The notes: generated by a model not told the origin, from the sequence alone. 64,000 bases of DNA from Bin55 sp965205965 (GCA_965205965.1 CBDBHT010000008.1:62001-126000), one strand, 5' to 3'; shown: positions 28,288-38,443, counted from the stretch's first letter. Translations and numbers: made by a program.

Positions 28288-28455
28288 GGGTATCTAACCT
28301 TCGTACTGGTTGGACTGATTGCTGACCAGTTACCGTCGAGTCCAAGTTGCCCTTATCGTATTGAGTTGCGGTTCATGAACGTGTTTTAGAAACCAGTTTT
28401 CTGGTTGCTGTAGGAAATTTTCTAATCGTGAGAGGACCAGAACCGTGTGCAATGA
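28288..28455. other. Short spacer after lptD
   Basis: No gene or clear terminator seen. Confidence 0.4.
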
Positions 28456-28670
28456 CAGTAATTTCCAGCGAGTTGTGAACTGCTGGTTTTAATAGGGCTT
28501 TCGGTTGTTTTCGTCCCATGGTTTTCGCGAACCTTTGTCATTTTCCGGGCTGTATAAATTGGGGCATGTCATCAAACTGGAGTTGAAAAATTGAGTTAAA
28601 TCAAAGAAATGCTCACCCATCTTTTGAACACACTGCCAGTATCCATGCATTTGCTCACTGGAAATTACTG
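28456..28670 (-). repeat. 215-bp miniature inverted-repeat element, copy A
   Basis: The termini are CAGTAATTTCCAGCGAG at 28456 and CTCACTGGAAATTACTG ending at 28670, a 17-bp inverted repeat with one mismatch. A second copy of exactly 215 bp lies in the opposite orientation at 45794-46008. Both contain an open frame of about 55 codons, but nearly all base differences between copies change the amino acid, so the frame is not under selection. Confidence 0.85.
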
Positions 28671-28817
28671 GTTCAATGAGTAGCGTTGGTGTGGCTTCCA
28701 ACATGTTCTGCTTTAGTATGAATGGATTCTCATGACTTTGGCCAATGAGCCCTACTGTTCCCTGCTATGTTCTTCGAGTGCTTTGGCATTGTCTGCACCA
28801 CGAAACTAGAAAATATG
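28671..28817. other. Spacer between miniature element and ISNCY
   Basis: No gene seen. Confidence 0.4.
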
Positions 28818-30650
28818 TAGTGTCTGGCAGGAAACTCTTTATGCTACGTAAAGTTCTTGAATCCAGGGTATTTTCAGGTTTTTGAGGTTTGCGAAGAAGA
28901 GGCCGATTGGTTAGAATCTCAAGGGTTTCATGGTGTTTTTGGGGGATTCCCCCCCCCCCCATCTTCGTGGAAAAAGGAGCGGTAGTCGGGCATGCGTGAT
29001 GGGGAACGAGGGAAGCAACAAATACGTCTTGGAGAGGTTCCGATTGAGAAGATCCAGTTGGATCTGAAGTCACGGGATGACATTCCGGTGGTGCTTCGGG
29101 GATTGCAGGCGGTGTACGGTGACCTGCGTATGCGGAAGCGGCTGTTCGAATGGTTGGAATCGGCACTGGGGTCGGATCGGGATCTGGGCAACGGGCGTCC
29201 GGGGATGCCGTTGTGGTCGATGCTGGTGTTGGCAGTGTTGAAGGAGGGTCTCAACTGCGACTGGGATCGCTTGCACGAGTTGGTGAACCAGCATGGGACC
29301 CTTCGGGAGATGCTGGGGGATTCCCGTTTTGGCGGGGAGCGGTACCACCGTCAAACGCTGATCGACAACGTCTCGCTGCTGAGGCCGGAGTTGCTTCGTG
29401 CGGTGGGGGAACTGGTGGTATCGACCGGACACGAGGTGGTGCGAAAAGAGTCTTGCGGCGGCTTGTCCGCTCGCTGTGATTCGTTTGTGGTGGAGACCGA
29501 CGTTCGCTTTCCGACCGATCTGGGTCTGTTGTGGGATGCGACCCGGGTGGCGGTGCGTGTCTGCTCGAAGTTGGCCAAGGCGCAGGGGTTGGCAGGCTGG
29601 CGTCAACGAAGGCACCTGGAAAGGCAACTGCGGCATCGGTTTCAACGAGTATGCACGTCCCGACGGTGGAAGCGGGATCCGCAAGGAGTGAAGGCATACC
29701 TGTCCGGTTGTCGACAGCTACGGCAGCGGATTGCTGCGACCCTGGATCCATGGGCCATGTCCTCAGTGGATCTATCCGAACTCCGCCGTCTGGTGTCGCT
29801 GGGAACCCGTCTGGAAGATCAGATCGTGCGTCGGGTGTTGAAGGGGGAGACCATTCCGGCCTCGGAGAAGATTTTTCCGTGTTTGAGGAACACACCCGTT
29901 GGATCAGCAAAGGCAAGGCAGGTCGACCGGTCGAGCTGGGGGTGCCCTTGGCGGTGATGGAAGACCAGCATCAGTTCATTCTCGACTACCGGATCATGTG
30001 GGAGGGTAGCGATGTGGATTCGGCTATCCCGCTGGTGGAGTCTTGCAAGCAACGCTATCCGGAGTTGACGGCCTGCAGCTTCGACCGGGGCTTTTACAGT
30101 CCCTCCAACCGGAGCCAGTTGGAGCAGATGTTGGAGGTGGCGGCCTTGCCTGCCCAAGGTCGGCTGTCGCCGATAGCGAAAGCACGCGAGCGGGAGACCC
30201 GATTCGCGGCGGCCCGCCACCAGCATCCGGCGGTGGAATCGGCGATCCACCACCTGGAAAGCCATGGTCTGGATCGGATCCGAACGCACGGACGGAAAGG
30301 CTTTGCCCGAACGGTGGCCCTGGCGATTCTGGCAGCCAACCTCCATCGTTTAGGCACGCTGCTGCTGGCCCGGGATCGCAAGCGGGAGCGACGTCGCTCC
30401 CGAGCCCTGCTCCAGGCAGCCTGACCCCTCGGCATCCGCTCCGCAACAGCAGGCTCAACCTCCCGGAAACCTGTACGGGCAGGAAACTCTTGTCCCGCCC
30501 AGCTGGACGGGAAGCCTCTACGCACCCCAATCAAGCACTCCAACCACCTCAGAACCACACCACGCTACCCAATCGAGCGTTCTGAAACGGACGAACGCTC
30601 TTTCAATACCATCTACAGACTGGAAATCAGGGGTTTTCTGCCAAACACTA
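28818..30650 (+). mobile_element. ISNCY-type insertion sequence
   Basis: Terminal inverted repeats TAGTGTCTGGCAGGAAAC at 28818 and the complement of TAGTGTTTGGCAGAAAAC ending at 30650 bound an 1833-bp GC-rich element with one transposase gene. A run of 12 C at 28949-28960 lies between the left end and the gene. The element sits in the lptD-surA interval next to znuB. Confidence 0.8.
28992..30424 (+). pseudogene. ISNCY-type transposase with one frameshift
   Basis: The first frame (ATG 28992) encodes the N-terminal and middle parts (LFEWLESALGSD, GRPGMPLWSMLVLAVLKEGL, DRLHELVNQHGTLREMLG, FVVETDVRFPTDLGLLWD). It should continue as EKIFSVFEEHTRWISKGKAG, but one T is missing from the T-run at about 29871-29875, shifting into a second frame that carries the C-terminal catalytic part (PVELGVPLAVMEDQ, ACSFDRGFYSPSNR, HPAVESAIHHLESHGLDR) to the stop at 30424. 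Apart from this the gene looks complete. Slippage on the T-run could in principle rescue it. Confidence 0.82.
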
Positions 30651-30731
30651 TGTAGTAGAGATTTTTTCGAATCAGTTGACGTCAAGCATCCGGTCTACAA
30701 GTTTAACTTGGCCAAGAAGAGCTGACGAAGT

Positions 30732-31535
30732 TCAGCGAATGCTTCCGGCTGAACGCGGGTGGTATACGCGGGTTGCTATGAACAAAGCCGCTGCAGTCAC
30801 AACTATGGAGGGGCCTGATGGGGTATCAAACTGTGCCGATGCTAGCAATCCCCCTACGACCACCATAACACCTACCGTTGCTGCACTGACAGCCATTTTT
30901 TCGGGATTCGAGGCAAAACGTCGGACTGTCGCCGCCGGTATGATTAGCATCGCGACGATCAGCAGTATTCCTACAATCTTCACCGCAACGGCAATTATTG
31001 CCGCTACCAGAAATCCGAAGATCAGACATGCACGCTCCGGTCGAAGTCCTGCGACGATCGCCAAATCGGTATTAACGGTCGCTGCCAGTAGCGGGCACCA
31101 GATCCACCATAACACACCCAATGCAACTATGCCGCCAATCCAAATTGCGGCTAAATCTATGCGTGATACGGCAAGAATATCTCCAAAGAGAAGCGAATGC
31201 AGGTCAACTTGCATGTTCGGGAAGAACGACAGAACGACAAGACCAAGAGCTAGTCCACTATGGGCAAGTAGACCAAGCATCGTATCGCTTGGCACCCCGT
31301 CGCGCTGATCAAGGTAGAACATCGCCAATACCACCATACATGCTGTGGCAAATATGCCGATCGTCAAGTGAAGTTCGAGTATTATTGCACACGCAACACC
31401 GAGTAGAGCCGAGTGTGCAATCGTCTCGCCAAAATAGGCGAGGCGTCGCCAGACAACAAAACACCCAGTTGGTCCGGTGACGAGTGCCAGTCCGATTCCG
31501 GCGAGCAATGCACGTACGAAGAAATCGTCCAGCAT
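30732..31535 (-). CDS. znuB: High-affinity zinc ABC transporter permease
   Basis: Inner-membrane protein of 267 residues of the ABC-3 metal permease family, with eight or so hydrophobic helices and the family opening FFVRALLAGIGLALVTGPTGCFVVWRRLAYFGETIAHSALLGVA. It forms the channel for Zn2+ delivered by ZnuA and powered by ZnuC. It starts three bases after the znuC stop, so the two are co-transcribed. The stop is about 80 bp from the right end of the ISNCY element. Confidence 0.9.
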   Translation of the reverse strand: MLDDFFVRALLAGIGLALVTGPTGCFVVWRRLAYFGETIAHSALLGVACAIILELHLTIGIFATACMVVLAMFYLDQRDGVPSDTMLGLLAHSGLALGLVVLSFFPNMQVDLHSLLFGDILAVSRIDLAAIWIGGIVALGVLWWIWCPLLAATVNTDLAIVAGLRPERACLIFGFLVAAIIAVAVKIVGILLIVAMLIIPAATVRRFASNPEKMAVSAATVGVMVVVGGLLASAQFDTPSGPSIVVTAAALFIATRVYHPRSAGSIR

Positions 31536-31538
31536 AGC

Positions 31539-32249
31539 CTAGGCTAGCGATGCACAACAGTTGTGCTGTTCAGCAACAAGCGAGGAGCGGCCTCCGACAT
31601 GGCATTTTTCATCATGCTCATAGGGTACTAGGACCACCAAGTCATTTCCAACATCCATCACCTTTTCGAGATCATGTGAAATGAGCAGAATGCCACAGTC
31701 GAAATTGTGGCGGATCGTTTCGATGAGCTCGTGGAGCATGTCCGCTCCGGCGAGATCGATGCCTTGGGCTGGTTCATCTAGCACTAACAGATCCGGACGA
31801 TGAATCAACGTACGAGCGAGCAGTAGCCGCTGGAATTCGCCCGCCGAAAGAGTCGTAACAGGAGGATCATCAAGTCGCTCCAAACCCACAGCAGCCAGTG
31901 CACTATCAATTTCTCGCGTACTGAACTTACCCGTCAGAGTCATTAAACGGCGCATAGACAGAGGCAATGTGTGTGTGATTGGCAGTCGTTGTGGGACGTA
32001 CCCCACGTTCAGTGACGACTTGCGCTCAATTGTGCCCTCATTGATATCAATCAAGCCGAGTATGGCCTTTGCACAAGTCGATTTTCCCGCTCCATTAGCA
32101 CCGATCAGGCAGATCAGTTCGCCGCGAACCACCTTGAAGTCCACATGTCGGATAATCCAACGCTCACGGCAGTACACTCCAATGTCGCGGACACTGATAA
32201 GTATGTTTGATTCTTCGGGTAGCCCGTTTCTCATAATCATATCTCCCAA
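31539..32249 (-). CDS. znuC: Zinc ABC transporter ATP-binding protein
   Basis: ABC ATPase of about 236 residues with Walker A GANGAGKST, Q-loop region GYVPQRLP, signature LSAGEFQRLLLA, Walker B LLVLDEPAQGID and switch His in LLISHDLEKV. LSAGEFQR and the P-loop context are typical of ZnuC. The C-terminal tail (EHDEKCHVGG and EQHNCCASLA) is short but contains His and Cys residues, as metal-responsive tails of ZnuC often do. The start may be one of several closely spaced ATGs (32249, 32237 or 32231). It is divergent from znuA across 580 bp. Confidence 0.9.
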   Translation of the reverse strand: MGDMIMRNGLPEESNILISVRDIGVYCRERWIIRHVDFKVVRGELICLIGANGAGKSTCAKAILGLIDINEGTIERKSSLNVGYVPQRLPITHTLPLSMRRLMTLTGKFSTREIDSALAAVGLERLDDPPVTTLSAGEFQRLLLARTLIHRPDLLVLDEPAQGIDLAGADMLHELIETIRHNFDCGILLISHDLEKVMDVGNDLVVLVPYEHDEKCHVGGRSSLVAEQHNCCASLA

Positions 32250-32831
32250 CGACAGTTGGTCTGCCAGTTCGAAATTGGCACTAATAGACTGAGGAACAAT
32301 GCTGATCTTTCACTACAATGGTTCGGTATTCGAATCAATGCCTTGGATTTGATGAGATAGTAACGCAAGTTTGATCGCAGTCTTTGATGGGACCATGGTG
32401 CCAGCCACATGCCGCTGTAACGGTGCATTCAGCGAATCGCTATTAATACACTGAAGGTAGTATTGTCAGATTACATTGCATGCCTGTGTTCATATCGTAC
32501 CATACGTTTTGACTGCTAGAAGCCGCGAATTCAACATGTGCCGCTACCTGACGCAGTCCGAGGCGTTGCTACGAAGCATAGACATGACACATGGTGCGAT
32601 CAGGGTTATGGGCATGTTACATTTCATTTATGAATATTGCGGTCTTGAGTGTCTTTGTCGCGCTACCAATGCTAATTCATTCATTACTTCGTGTGAATTT
32701 TTACAGATGAACAGTGGATTAAGGACTGCCCCATCAACTTGAGGACCATCCCTCATTCGTGACATCGTTTGCTTCATGAAGGTTCAACGAATAGACTATT
32801 CGTACGCTAAACTTAAACTAAATACTTACAC
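32250..32831. other. znuC-znuA divergent intergenic region
   Basis: In gammaproteobacteria this interval carries the Zur operator. I find only half of one: ATGTTACATTTC at 32614-32625 resembles the right arm of the Zur box (TATAACATTTC), but the left arm does not match. No zur gene is present, although it often sits here. One open frame of 88 codons (32476-32742) shows no motif. Confidence 0.3.
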
Positions 32832-33896
32832 ATGGGAAGAGTACGGACAGTGAAACTAAATTGCAAGACTCCTATAGTTAAACAGGAGTCCACGATCACT
32901 GATCAATCGTCGTCAGCTCAGCGATGTTCTCGTCTTGTACTGGCTACGGCGATATTATGTAGCTGTCTGATCGCCGGTTCGTCGATTGCCGATGACGAAG
33001 TTCATGTCGTTGCCTCAATCAAGCCAGTTCATTCGTTAGTGAGTATCGTGATGGCTGGTGTAGGTGAGCCTTACCTGATCATACAGGGTAATTCATCGCC
33101 GCATAACTTTCGTATGCGTCCATCTGATGCTGCGAAGCTTCAGGACGCTCATATAATCTTTCTGATTGATAGGTTGATGGAGACATCTCTCGCTGAAGCG
33201 ATTGATGCACACGTTGGCAATGCTCGCGTAGCTCGTGTAATAGAACTGTCCGAAGCAGAAGGTTTGGTCCGCTGGAAGCACCGCGAAGGAGGCGCGTTTG
33301 AGGGACATGGTCATGAAGGTGAAGAGAGTCTAAGAGAAGATACGGCTACACCTTCAGAAAGTACATTCGACTTGCATAACTGGCTGGACCCGGTTAATGC
33401 TGTTGCTATGGTAAAAGAAATAGCTGACATTCTTTCTGAGGCAGATACTACTAACGCTGAGTTGTACGATGCTAATGCCCAGTCGGTCCTGCACCGGCTA
33501 AACGAGCTGACCACTAACATCGCGTCTGAAATGATCCCTGTCCGCAACAGGTCTTTCATTGTATTCCATGATGGCTATCGATACTTCGAAGAACGCTTTG
33601 GCCTGACCGCCGCAGGCTCAAGTGTGGTCAATCCCAACCGGTCACTTGGTGCTAAGCGTTTAAAGGAGATTCGAGATATGGTGCAGGAGCACGGTGTAAG
33701 TTGTGTATTTGTTGAACCTCAGTTCGATCAGGGGTTCGTCGAGGTAGTTATTGAAGGCACACAAGCACTGGTAGGTACTCTTGATCCCTTAGGGGCTCAT
33801 ATTGAAGACGGACCGGATCTGTACTTTAATCTTCTACGTAATTTGTCGGCATCATTTAGGGATTGCTTAACTTCAGCAGAGCAGAGTGCAGAGTGA
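32832..33896 (+). CDS. znuA: Periplasmic zinc-binding protein of the Znu ABC transporter
   Basis: Protein of 354 residues from ATG 32832. A 30-residue polar stretch precedes the signal peptide (LVLATAILCSCLIAGSSIA, cleavage before DDEVHVVASIKPVHSL), so the true start may be a little downstream. The cluster A-I fold is shown by ASIKPVHSLV, GNSSPHNFRMRPSDAAKL (metal His), a His/Glu-rich loop HREGGAFEGHGHEGEE, the LHNWLDP metal His, and VFHDGYRYFEERFGL. It captures Zn2+ in the periplasm for ZnuBC. Confidence 0.9.
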   Translation: MGRVRTVKLNCKTPIVKQESTITDQSSSAQRCSRLVLATAILCSCLIAGSSIADDEVHVVASIKPVHSLVSIVMAGVGEPYLIIQGNSSPHNFRMRPSDAAKLQDAHIIFLIDRLMETSLAEAIDAHVGNARVARVIELSEAEGLVRWKHREGGAFEGHGHEGEESLREDTATPSESTFDLHNWLDPVNAVAMVKEIADILSEADTTNAELYDANAQSVLHRLNELTTNIASEMIPVRNRSFIVFHDGYRYFEERFGLTAAGSSVVNPNRSLGAKRLKEIRDMVQEHGVSCVFVEPQFDQGFVEVVIEGTQALVGTLDPLGAHIEDGPDLYFNLLRNLSASFRDCLTSAEQSAE

Positions 33897-35160
33897 AGAC
33901 GTTTAGATATATTCCAAAAAACTGAGTAATAGCGACGACGGACGGTCAATGCGATATGATCAGCACTCCAAAGTAGCATCGCCATCGTCCTGATAAAAAC
34001 AAACTTTTGCGTGGCGGCAATAGCCATCTATTGATATAGAGAACCTCTGCTGTTATAAGTAACAATTGTATGTGTGGCTAGTACTTCGTCATTCGATGAT
34101 ATATCTAGAATGAAGAGGTTCCATTTTGTTGGCCCTCATCGTGTAGATAGACACCTCTATTTACTCGAAGCAAGCGGAGGTAGACAATCCTTATATCATT
34201 AAAAATCATACCCTTATATAGGGTATGATTCGTCAACACAGCAATAAATAGAGGTTCCCCAGATGCTTCAGACCCGGTTCAAGCTATGTTGCGTGTTGAT
34301 ATCTTTTAAAAGCTGGAACACTAACGGTGACTTTATCTAGAGTGTCAAAGTGAATAGCTCGGTTAAGGTTGCGTCATCGCACTTATATTGTATTCTGCAG
34401 TGTTCGAACTGGTTCGCGGCTAGCTGTAATGTTTAGGTAGGACGGAGCTTAGTTTGAGGTATCATTTTCAGCTGTCGATTTTACTGCTTTAAGCTATAAT
34501 ATATTCCGTTTACCTATCCCGTGCTTCCCGAAGCGAGCGTAAATCTATATATATTCGATCGTGTAGCAGCAAAAATCTTCGTATGGTAGAAGTATCTGAT
34601 ACTCATGTCACCGTGTAGGATCTCTTGTGGCGGTGGCTATTGCGCAATGAAACCTTCATCATTCATATCTGGGCCGTGTCGTACTATAAGGATATAGCAA
34701 TCATAACGGATATCAGAACGGCTTAGATTAAGTTCGATACCAGCTTTTAAAAATTTGTATTGGGGGTTGAATCACTCCAGATTGAAGCAAAAGATCGGCT
34801 TGCCAATAAAATGTCGAAATCCGGTTTTACAAGTTATCGATACCACCTTACTCACGTCACGGAGAAAATTAACCAAACTACTATTGAAGACAATCGTTAC
34901 GAGCCCACCAGTCGCTACTTATGTTAGCACAATGATAGAGATCCTCGATAAAATCCTGGATCACTATAAGCTATAAGCGGGTACGACAGAGGCTCAGGTG
35001 GAACCATGTCTCACAAAACGGTCAAAGTGAAGAGTAGTTTAGCGGAACTTCGAGTGTGCTAGTTGCCATAGTATAAGATACGTGCAACAGCAAGTACTGC
35101 ATTGAAAGTAAAATCAACCTCCCACAACGGTATTCGTGGTTCTCAATTCTAGGAAAGCAA
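33897..35160. other. Long AT-rich gap with one miniature element
   Basis: About 1.26 kb between znuA and surA holds no supported gene. A 103-bp miniature element lies at 34153-34255. An open frame at 34755-34976 has no motif and no ribosome binding site. The region is a candidate for a fully decayed gene or old insertion. Confidence 0.4.
34153..34255. repeat. 103-bp miniature element with internal hairpin, copy 1
   Basis: Terminal inverted repeats ACCTCTATTTA and TAAATAGAGGT bound the element. Inside, AATCATACCC and GGGTATGATT (34205-34231) form a perfect 10-bp stem with a 7-nt loop. A related copy at 47978-48054 shares both flanks of the hairpin (TATGATTCGTCAANACAGCA) but has lost its right repeat. 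A lone ACCTCTATTTACC terminus is at 45661. Confidence 0.65.
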
Positions 35161-36480
35161 ATGACCCTACAACGTACTTTATGCCACGTGGTACTAGCTG
35201 TCGGTACCGTGTCTGCTACATTCCTCGCAGTTGCGGAAGCAGAGATACTCGATCGTATCGTTGCCGTAGTCAACGAAGGCGTCATTACTCAATCAGAAAT
35301 TGACACAAGGTATCAAAACTTCATGTTACAGGTGGAATCCCAAGGAGTGACGGGCTTGCCTCCCGAAAACATCATCCGCGAGCAAATTCTTGAACGACTA
35401 ATCCTGGAGAGCATCCAGCTACAAGAAGCGGAGACGCGCGGCGTCGTTATTGATGACGAAACGCTGACGCACGCGATTGAGGCTTACGCCCAAGAGGGCG
35501 GTATGGATATGGACGAGCTACGACGAAAACTTTCTGATGATGGTATTAGCTACGTACAGTTTCGGGAGGAAATCCGACGCCAAATGCTGCTCAATCGTAT
35601 ACAGCGTGCGATGGTTGATCGACGTGTATATTTATCAGAACAGGATGTAAGGGAGTTTCGCGAGTCGCCGTTCTTTGATGAAGTAGCTTCAGATGAGTTT
35701 CGGATAGGACACATACTGCTATTGATCAATAACGGACGCGACTCTCAAAAAATAAAAGCCGTAGAGGAGCAAGCGGAAGAGATCATAAGGCAGCTGCGCG
35801 AAGGGGCGGATTTTGGAACGATGGCTATCAACTATTCTAAAGCTTCCACGGCACTTGAGGGAGGTGATCTCGGTTGGCGGAGTGCTGGAGAAATCCCGAG
35901 TCTATTTAACGAACAGATTCTATCACTTGAGATTGGCGCAACGGCGGGCCCAATTCGCAGCCCAGCGGGTATCCACATCATTCAATTGCTTGACAAGAGA
36001 GGTGCTTCGTTAGAAAAGGCGGAACAAACTTTAGTACGTCACATACTGCTCGAAGTAACTGCAATACTTAGCGAGAAGGATGCAGAGGAAACTCTTGCCA
36101 ATATTCGTCAACGCATAGTTGCCGGTGAAGAATTTGGGGAACTAGCCAAAGAGTTTTCTGATGACTCGGGTACTGCGTTGGTCGGAGGTGATCTTGGTTG
36201 GTCCGATCCGTCAAGCCTTGATCCGAAGTTCGCCGAAGTAATGGAAGCTGCCGATATCGGACATATTTCCGAGCCATTTAGGAGCACCTTTGGCTGGCAC
36301 ATTTTGGAAGTGATGGATCGTCGCGTACGGGATATGTCGGAGGAGGCACTGGATCAGCTTGCTTTCCGAATGCTCTATCAACGGTGGTACGACGAAAAGT
36401 TGGAGGAGTGGCAGAAAGAAATTCGCGATGAAGCGTTCGTGAAAATGCTGATGGCACCGGAGTCTCAATCACAGCGTTAA
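35161..36480 (+). CDS. surA: Periplasmic peptidyl-prolyl isomerase/chaperone SurA
   Basis: Protein of 439 residues with a signal peptide ending at AEAE, the SurA N-terminal chaperone domain (ILDRIVAVVNEGVITQSEID) and two parvulin domains (about 180-280, EFRIGHILL to GIHIIQLLDKR; about 290-395, LVRHILLEV to GWHILEVMDRR). It escorts outer-membrane proteins such as LptD to the Bam machine. Its stop overlaps the rsmA start (TAATG). The gene pdxA, normally between surA and rsmA in this lineage, is absent. Confidence 0.93.
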   Translation: MTLQRTLCHVVLAVGTVSATFLAVAEAEILDRIVAVVNEGVITQSEIDTRYQNFMLQVESQGVTGLPPENIIREQILERLILESIQLQEAETRGVVIDDETLTHAIEAYAQEGGMDMDELRRKLSDDGISYVQFREEIRRQMLLNRIQRAMVDRRVYLSEQDVREFRESPFFDEVASDEFRIGHILLLINNGRDSQKIKAVEEQAEEIIRQLREGADFGTMAINYSKASTALEGGDLGWRSAGEIPSLFNEQILSLEIGATAGPIRSPAGIHIIQLLDKRGASLEKAEQTLVRHILLEVTAILSEKDAEETLANIRQRIVAGEEFGELAKEFSDDSGTALVGGDLGWSDPSSLDPKFAEVMEAADIGHISEPFRSTFGWHILEVMDRRVRDMSEEALDQLAFRMLYQRWYDEKLEEWQKEIRDEAFVKMLMAPESQSQR

Positions 36481-37259
36481 TGCAAGCAAGAAAACGATTC
36501 GGTCAACACTTTCTTATTGACCGTTTGGTCATTGATCGTATTCACGCGAGTCTCGCATTGACGGATGACGACGACGTTGTTGAGATCGGGCCGGGACACG
36601 GTGAACTCACCGAGGGTTTATTAGATCAAGCAAAGTCGGTACTAGCGATAGAGATTGACCGTGACCTTGCTTACGGCCTTAATCAACAATACTCAGGCCT
36701 TGAGGTTCTTATCTGCGATGTGCTGGAGGTTCCGATTGGGATATTTCAACACAAACGAGTTGTAGGTAATCTTCCGTACAATATTTCCACTTCGTTGTTG
36801 TTGCATTTGATGCCGGTCGTCGGAGCAGTCGTTGACATGCACTTCATGATGCAGCGGGAATTGGTCAATCGCGTCGTTGCGGAGCCCGGAACTCGAGATT
36901 GGGGGCGGCTTTCCGTGATGATCCAGTCACAGTGTGAAACGGAACGGTTATTTGACGTTGATCCTGCGGCTTTTGAGCCGCCACCAGAGGTGCATTCGTC
37001 TTTCTTACGGTTGTCTAAACACTCTTGTCCCGTCCCCTTGAAAAGTGCCGTTGTTTTCGAAGAGGTGGTGCGACGTGCGTTCGGGCAAAGGCGCAAGCGC
37101 GTTAGTAATGCCTTAAAATCCCTACCTATAGGGTGGGACTCGGTATCTGTCGACCCTCGGAGCCGACCCGGGGAAATTTCCATCTACGGTTATGCAGAAA
37201 TCGCAAACCACCTCGCTGAGAAAAAGCTGGAGAGGTATGTACGTGACTGGCAACATTGA
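36480..37259 (+). CDS. rsmA: 16S rRNA (adenine1518/1519-N6,N6)-dimethyltransferase
   Basis: Protein of 259 residues (KsgA/RsmA). It has RKRFGQHFLID at the N-terminus, the SAM-binding VVEIGPGHGELTEGLL, acidic EIDRDL, and the NLPYNIST catalytic motif, then MMQREL and the C-terminal domain with RRAFGQRRKRVSNAL. It dimethylates two adenosines of helix 45 late in small-subunit assembly. The start overlaps the surA stop and the end overlaps apaG, so the genes are translationally linked. Confidence 0.95.
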   Translation: MQARKRFGQHFLIDRLVIDRIHASLALTDDDDVVEIGPGHGELTEGLLDQAKSVLAIEIDRDLAYGLNQQYSGLEVLICDVLEVPIGIFQHKRVVGNLPYNISTSLLLHLMPVVGAVVDMHFMMQRELVNRVVAEPGTRDWGRLSVMIQSQCETERLFDVDPAAFEPPPEVHSSFLRLSKHSCPVPLKSAVVFEEVVRRAFGQRRKRVSNALKSLPIGWDSVSVDPRSRPGEISIYGYAEIANHLAEKKLERYVRDWQH

Positions 37260-37623
37260 CATTGGCGTGAATGTGCAATCACAGTTCATTTGGCATGAGT
37301 CTGATCCGAGTGATTTACGGTACGTTTTTGCGTACACCATCACGATAACCAACAACGGCTTATCAAAGTCGCAGTTGTTGAAAAGACACTGGTTGATTAC
37401 CAACGGCGATGGACATCAGGAAGAGGTGGACGGGCCTGGTGTTGTCGGAAAGCAACCAATGCTTGCGCCAGGTGAGTCGTTCTGTTACACCAGCGGAACG
37501 ATTCTCGAAACCCCATTTGGAACGATGGAAGGTCATTACGAATTCGCAGGAGTGGAGGGAAATACTTTTAAGGTGCCGATAGCACCATTCATTCTTTCGA
37601 TACCTGAACCGGAGATAAATTAA
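37237..37623 (+). CDS. apaG: ApaG protein (DUF525, fibronectin type III-like)
   Basis: About 128 residues of the ApaG beta-sandwich: VQSQFIWHE, YVFAYTITITNNG, RHWLITNGDGH, VDGPGVVGKQPMLAPGESFCYTSG and ETPFGTMEGHYEF. Its biochemical role is unsettled in bacteria (possible diphosphate binding). I place the start at ATG 37237 or GTG 37243 because either gives the family length; the frame is open from 37192 inside rsmA. GGAGAGG precedes the GTG at good spacing. It is followed after 6 bp by apaH. Confidence 0.9.
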   Translation: MYVTGNIDIGVNVQSQFIWHESDPSDLRYVFAYTITITNNGLSKSQLLKRHWLITNGDGHQEEVDGPGVVGKQPMLAPGESFCYTSGTILETPFGTMEGHYEFAGVEGNTFKVPIAPFILSIPEPEIN

Positions 37624-37629
37624 GCCGGA

Positions 37630-38418
37630 ATGGCAACTTATGTAGTTGGCGATGTCCAAGGGTGCTATGAATCACTTCGGAAACTTCTAGAAAACATTCC
37701 ATTCGACTTCAGCGCGGATGAATTATGGCTCGTAGGCGACCTAATCAATCGTGGTCCTCAGTCTCTTGAAACCTTACGCTTTGTTCGCAATTTAGGCAAA
37801 CAAGCGACCACTGTGCTGGGTAATCACGATCTTCATCTTCTATCGATTGTTTTTGGTGGACACAGCTCGCATAGAGCGGATACTTTTCATGATGTATTAG
37901 ATGCTCCAGATTGCGAAGAGCTTGCACATTGGCTGCGTTCGCTTCCATTAATCCATAAGACGGGCACGCACGTCATGGTGCATGCTGGAATTCCCCACAT
38001 CTGGAATCTAGACCTTGCCAGGCGTTCGGCACGCGAAGTAGAAGAAGCAATCCGAGGCAATAGCTACGAGGTGTTCTTTAAGCGCATGTACGGTAACGAA
38101 CCAAATAGCTGGTGTAATCAACTCAAAGGTATAGACCGACTTCGCGTCATCACTAACTATCTTACGCGCATGCGTTTGGTAAATTGTGCAGGGGTGATGG
38201 AGTTTTCCCACAAGGGGCCGATAGACAAATTACCAGATGGTTTTGATGCTTGGTTCCACTACCCCACTCAAATTAGAGAGAATATCGTCTTCGGTCATTG
38301 GGCCTCGCTGGAGGGAGTAACGAATGTGCCGCATATATTCGCTTTAGATACGGGATGCGTTTGGGGTCGTCAGATAACTTCATTGAGACTGGAAGATCAC
38401 TGTCTCTTTAAGTACTGA
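37630..38418 (+). CDS. apaH: Bis(5'-nucleosyl)-tetraphosphatase, symmetrical
   Basis: Metallophosphoesterase of 262 residues that splits Ap4A into two ADP and can de-cap NpnN-RNA. Motifs are YVVGDVQGCYESL, LVGDLINRGP, TTVLGNHDLHLL and VMVHAGIP, which bind the two metals. It is the last gene of the surA-rsmA-apaG-apaH cluster, the standard gammaproteobacterial order. Confidence 0.95.
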   Translation: MATYVVGDVQGCYESLRKLLENIPFDFSADELWLVGDLINRGPQSLETLRFVRNLGKQATTVLGNHDLHLLSIVFGGHSSHRADTFHDVLDAPDCEELAHWLRSLPLIHKTGTHVMVHAGIPHIWNLDLARRSAREVEEAIRGNSYEVFFKRMYGNEPNSWCNQLKGIDRLRVITNYLTRMRLVNCAGVMEFSHKGPIDKLPDGFDAWFHYPTQIRENIVFGHWASLEGVTNVPHIFALDTGCVWGRQITSLRLEDHCLFKY

Positions 38419-38443
38419 CTTCGTCTGATTCAGTATTGCGGCA

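Noticed and set aside
28489..28704. Open frame of about 70 codons shared with 45757-45975, looking like a conserved small protein
   Set aside because: It lies within the 215-bp miniature element; nearly all differences between copies change the amino acid and only one codon change is silent, so the similarity is from the DNA element.
32603..32625. Zur operator between znuC and znuA
   Set aside because: Only the right half matches the gammaproteobacterial Zur box; recorded as a weak half-site and not as an operator.
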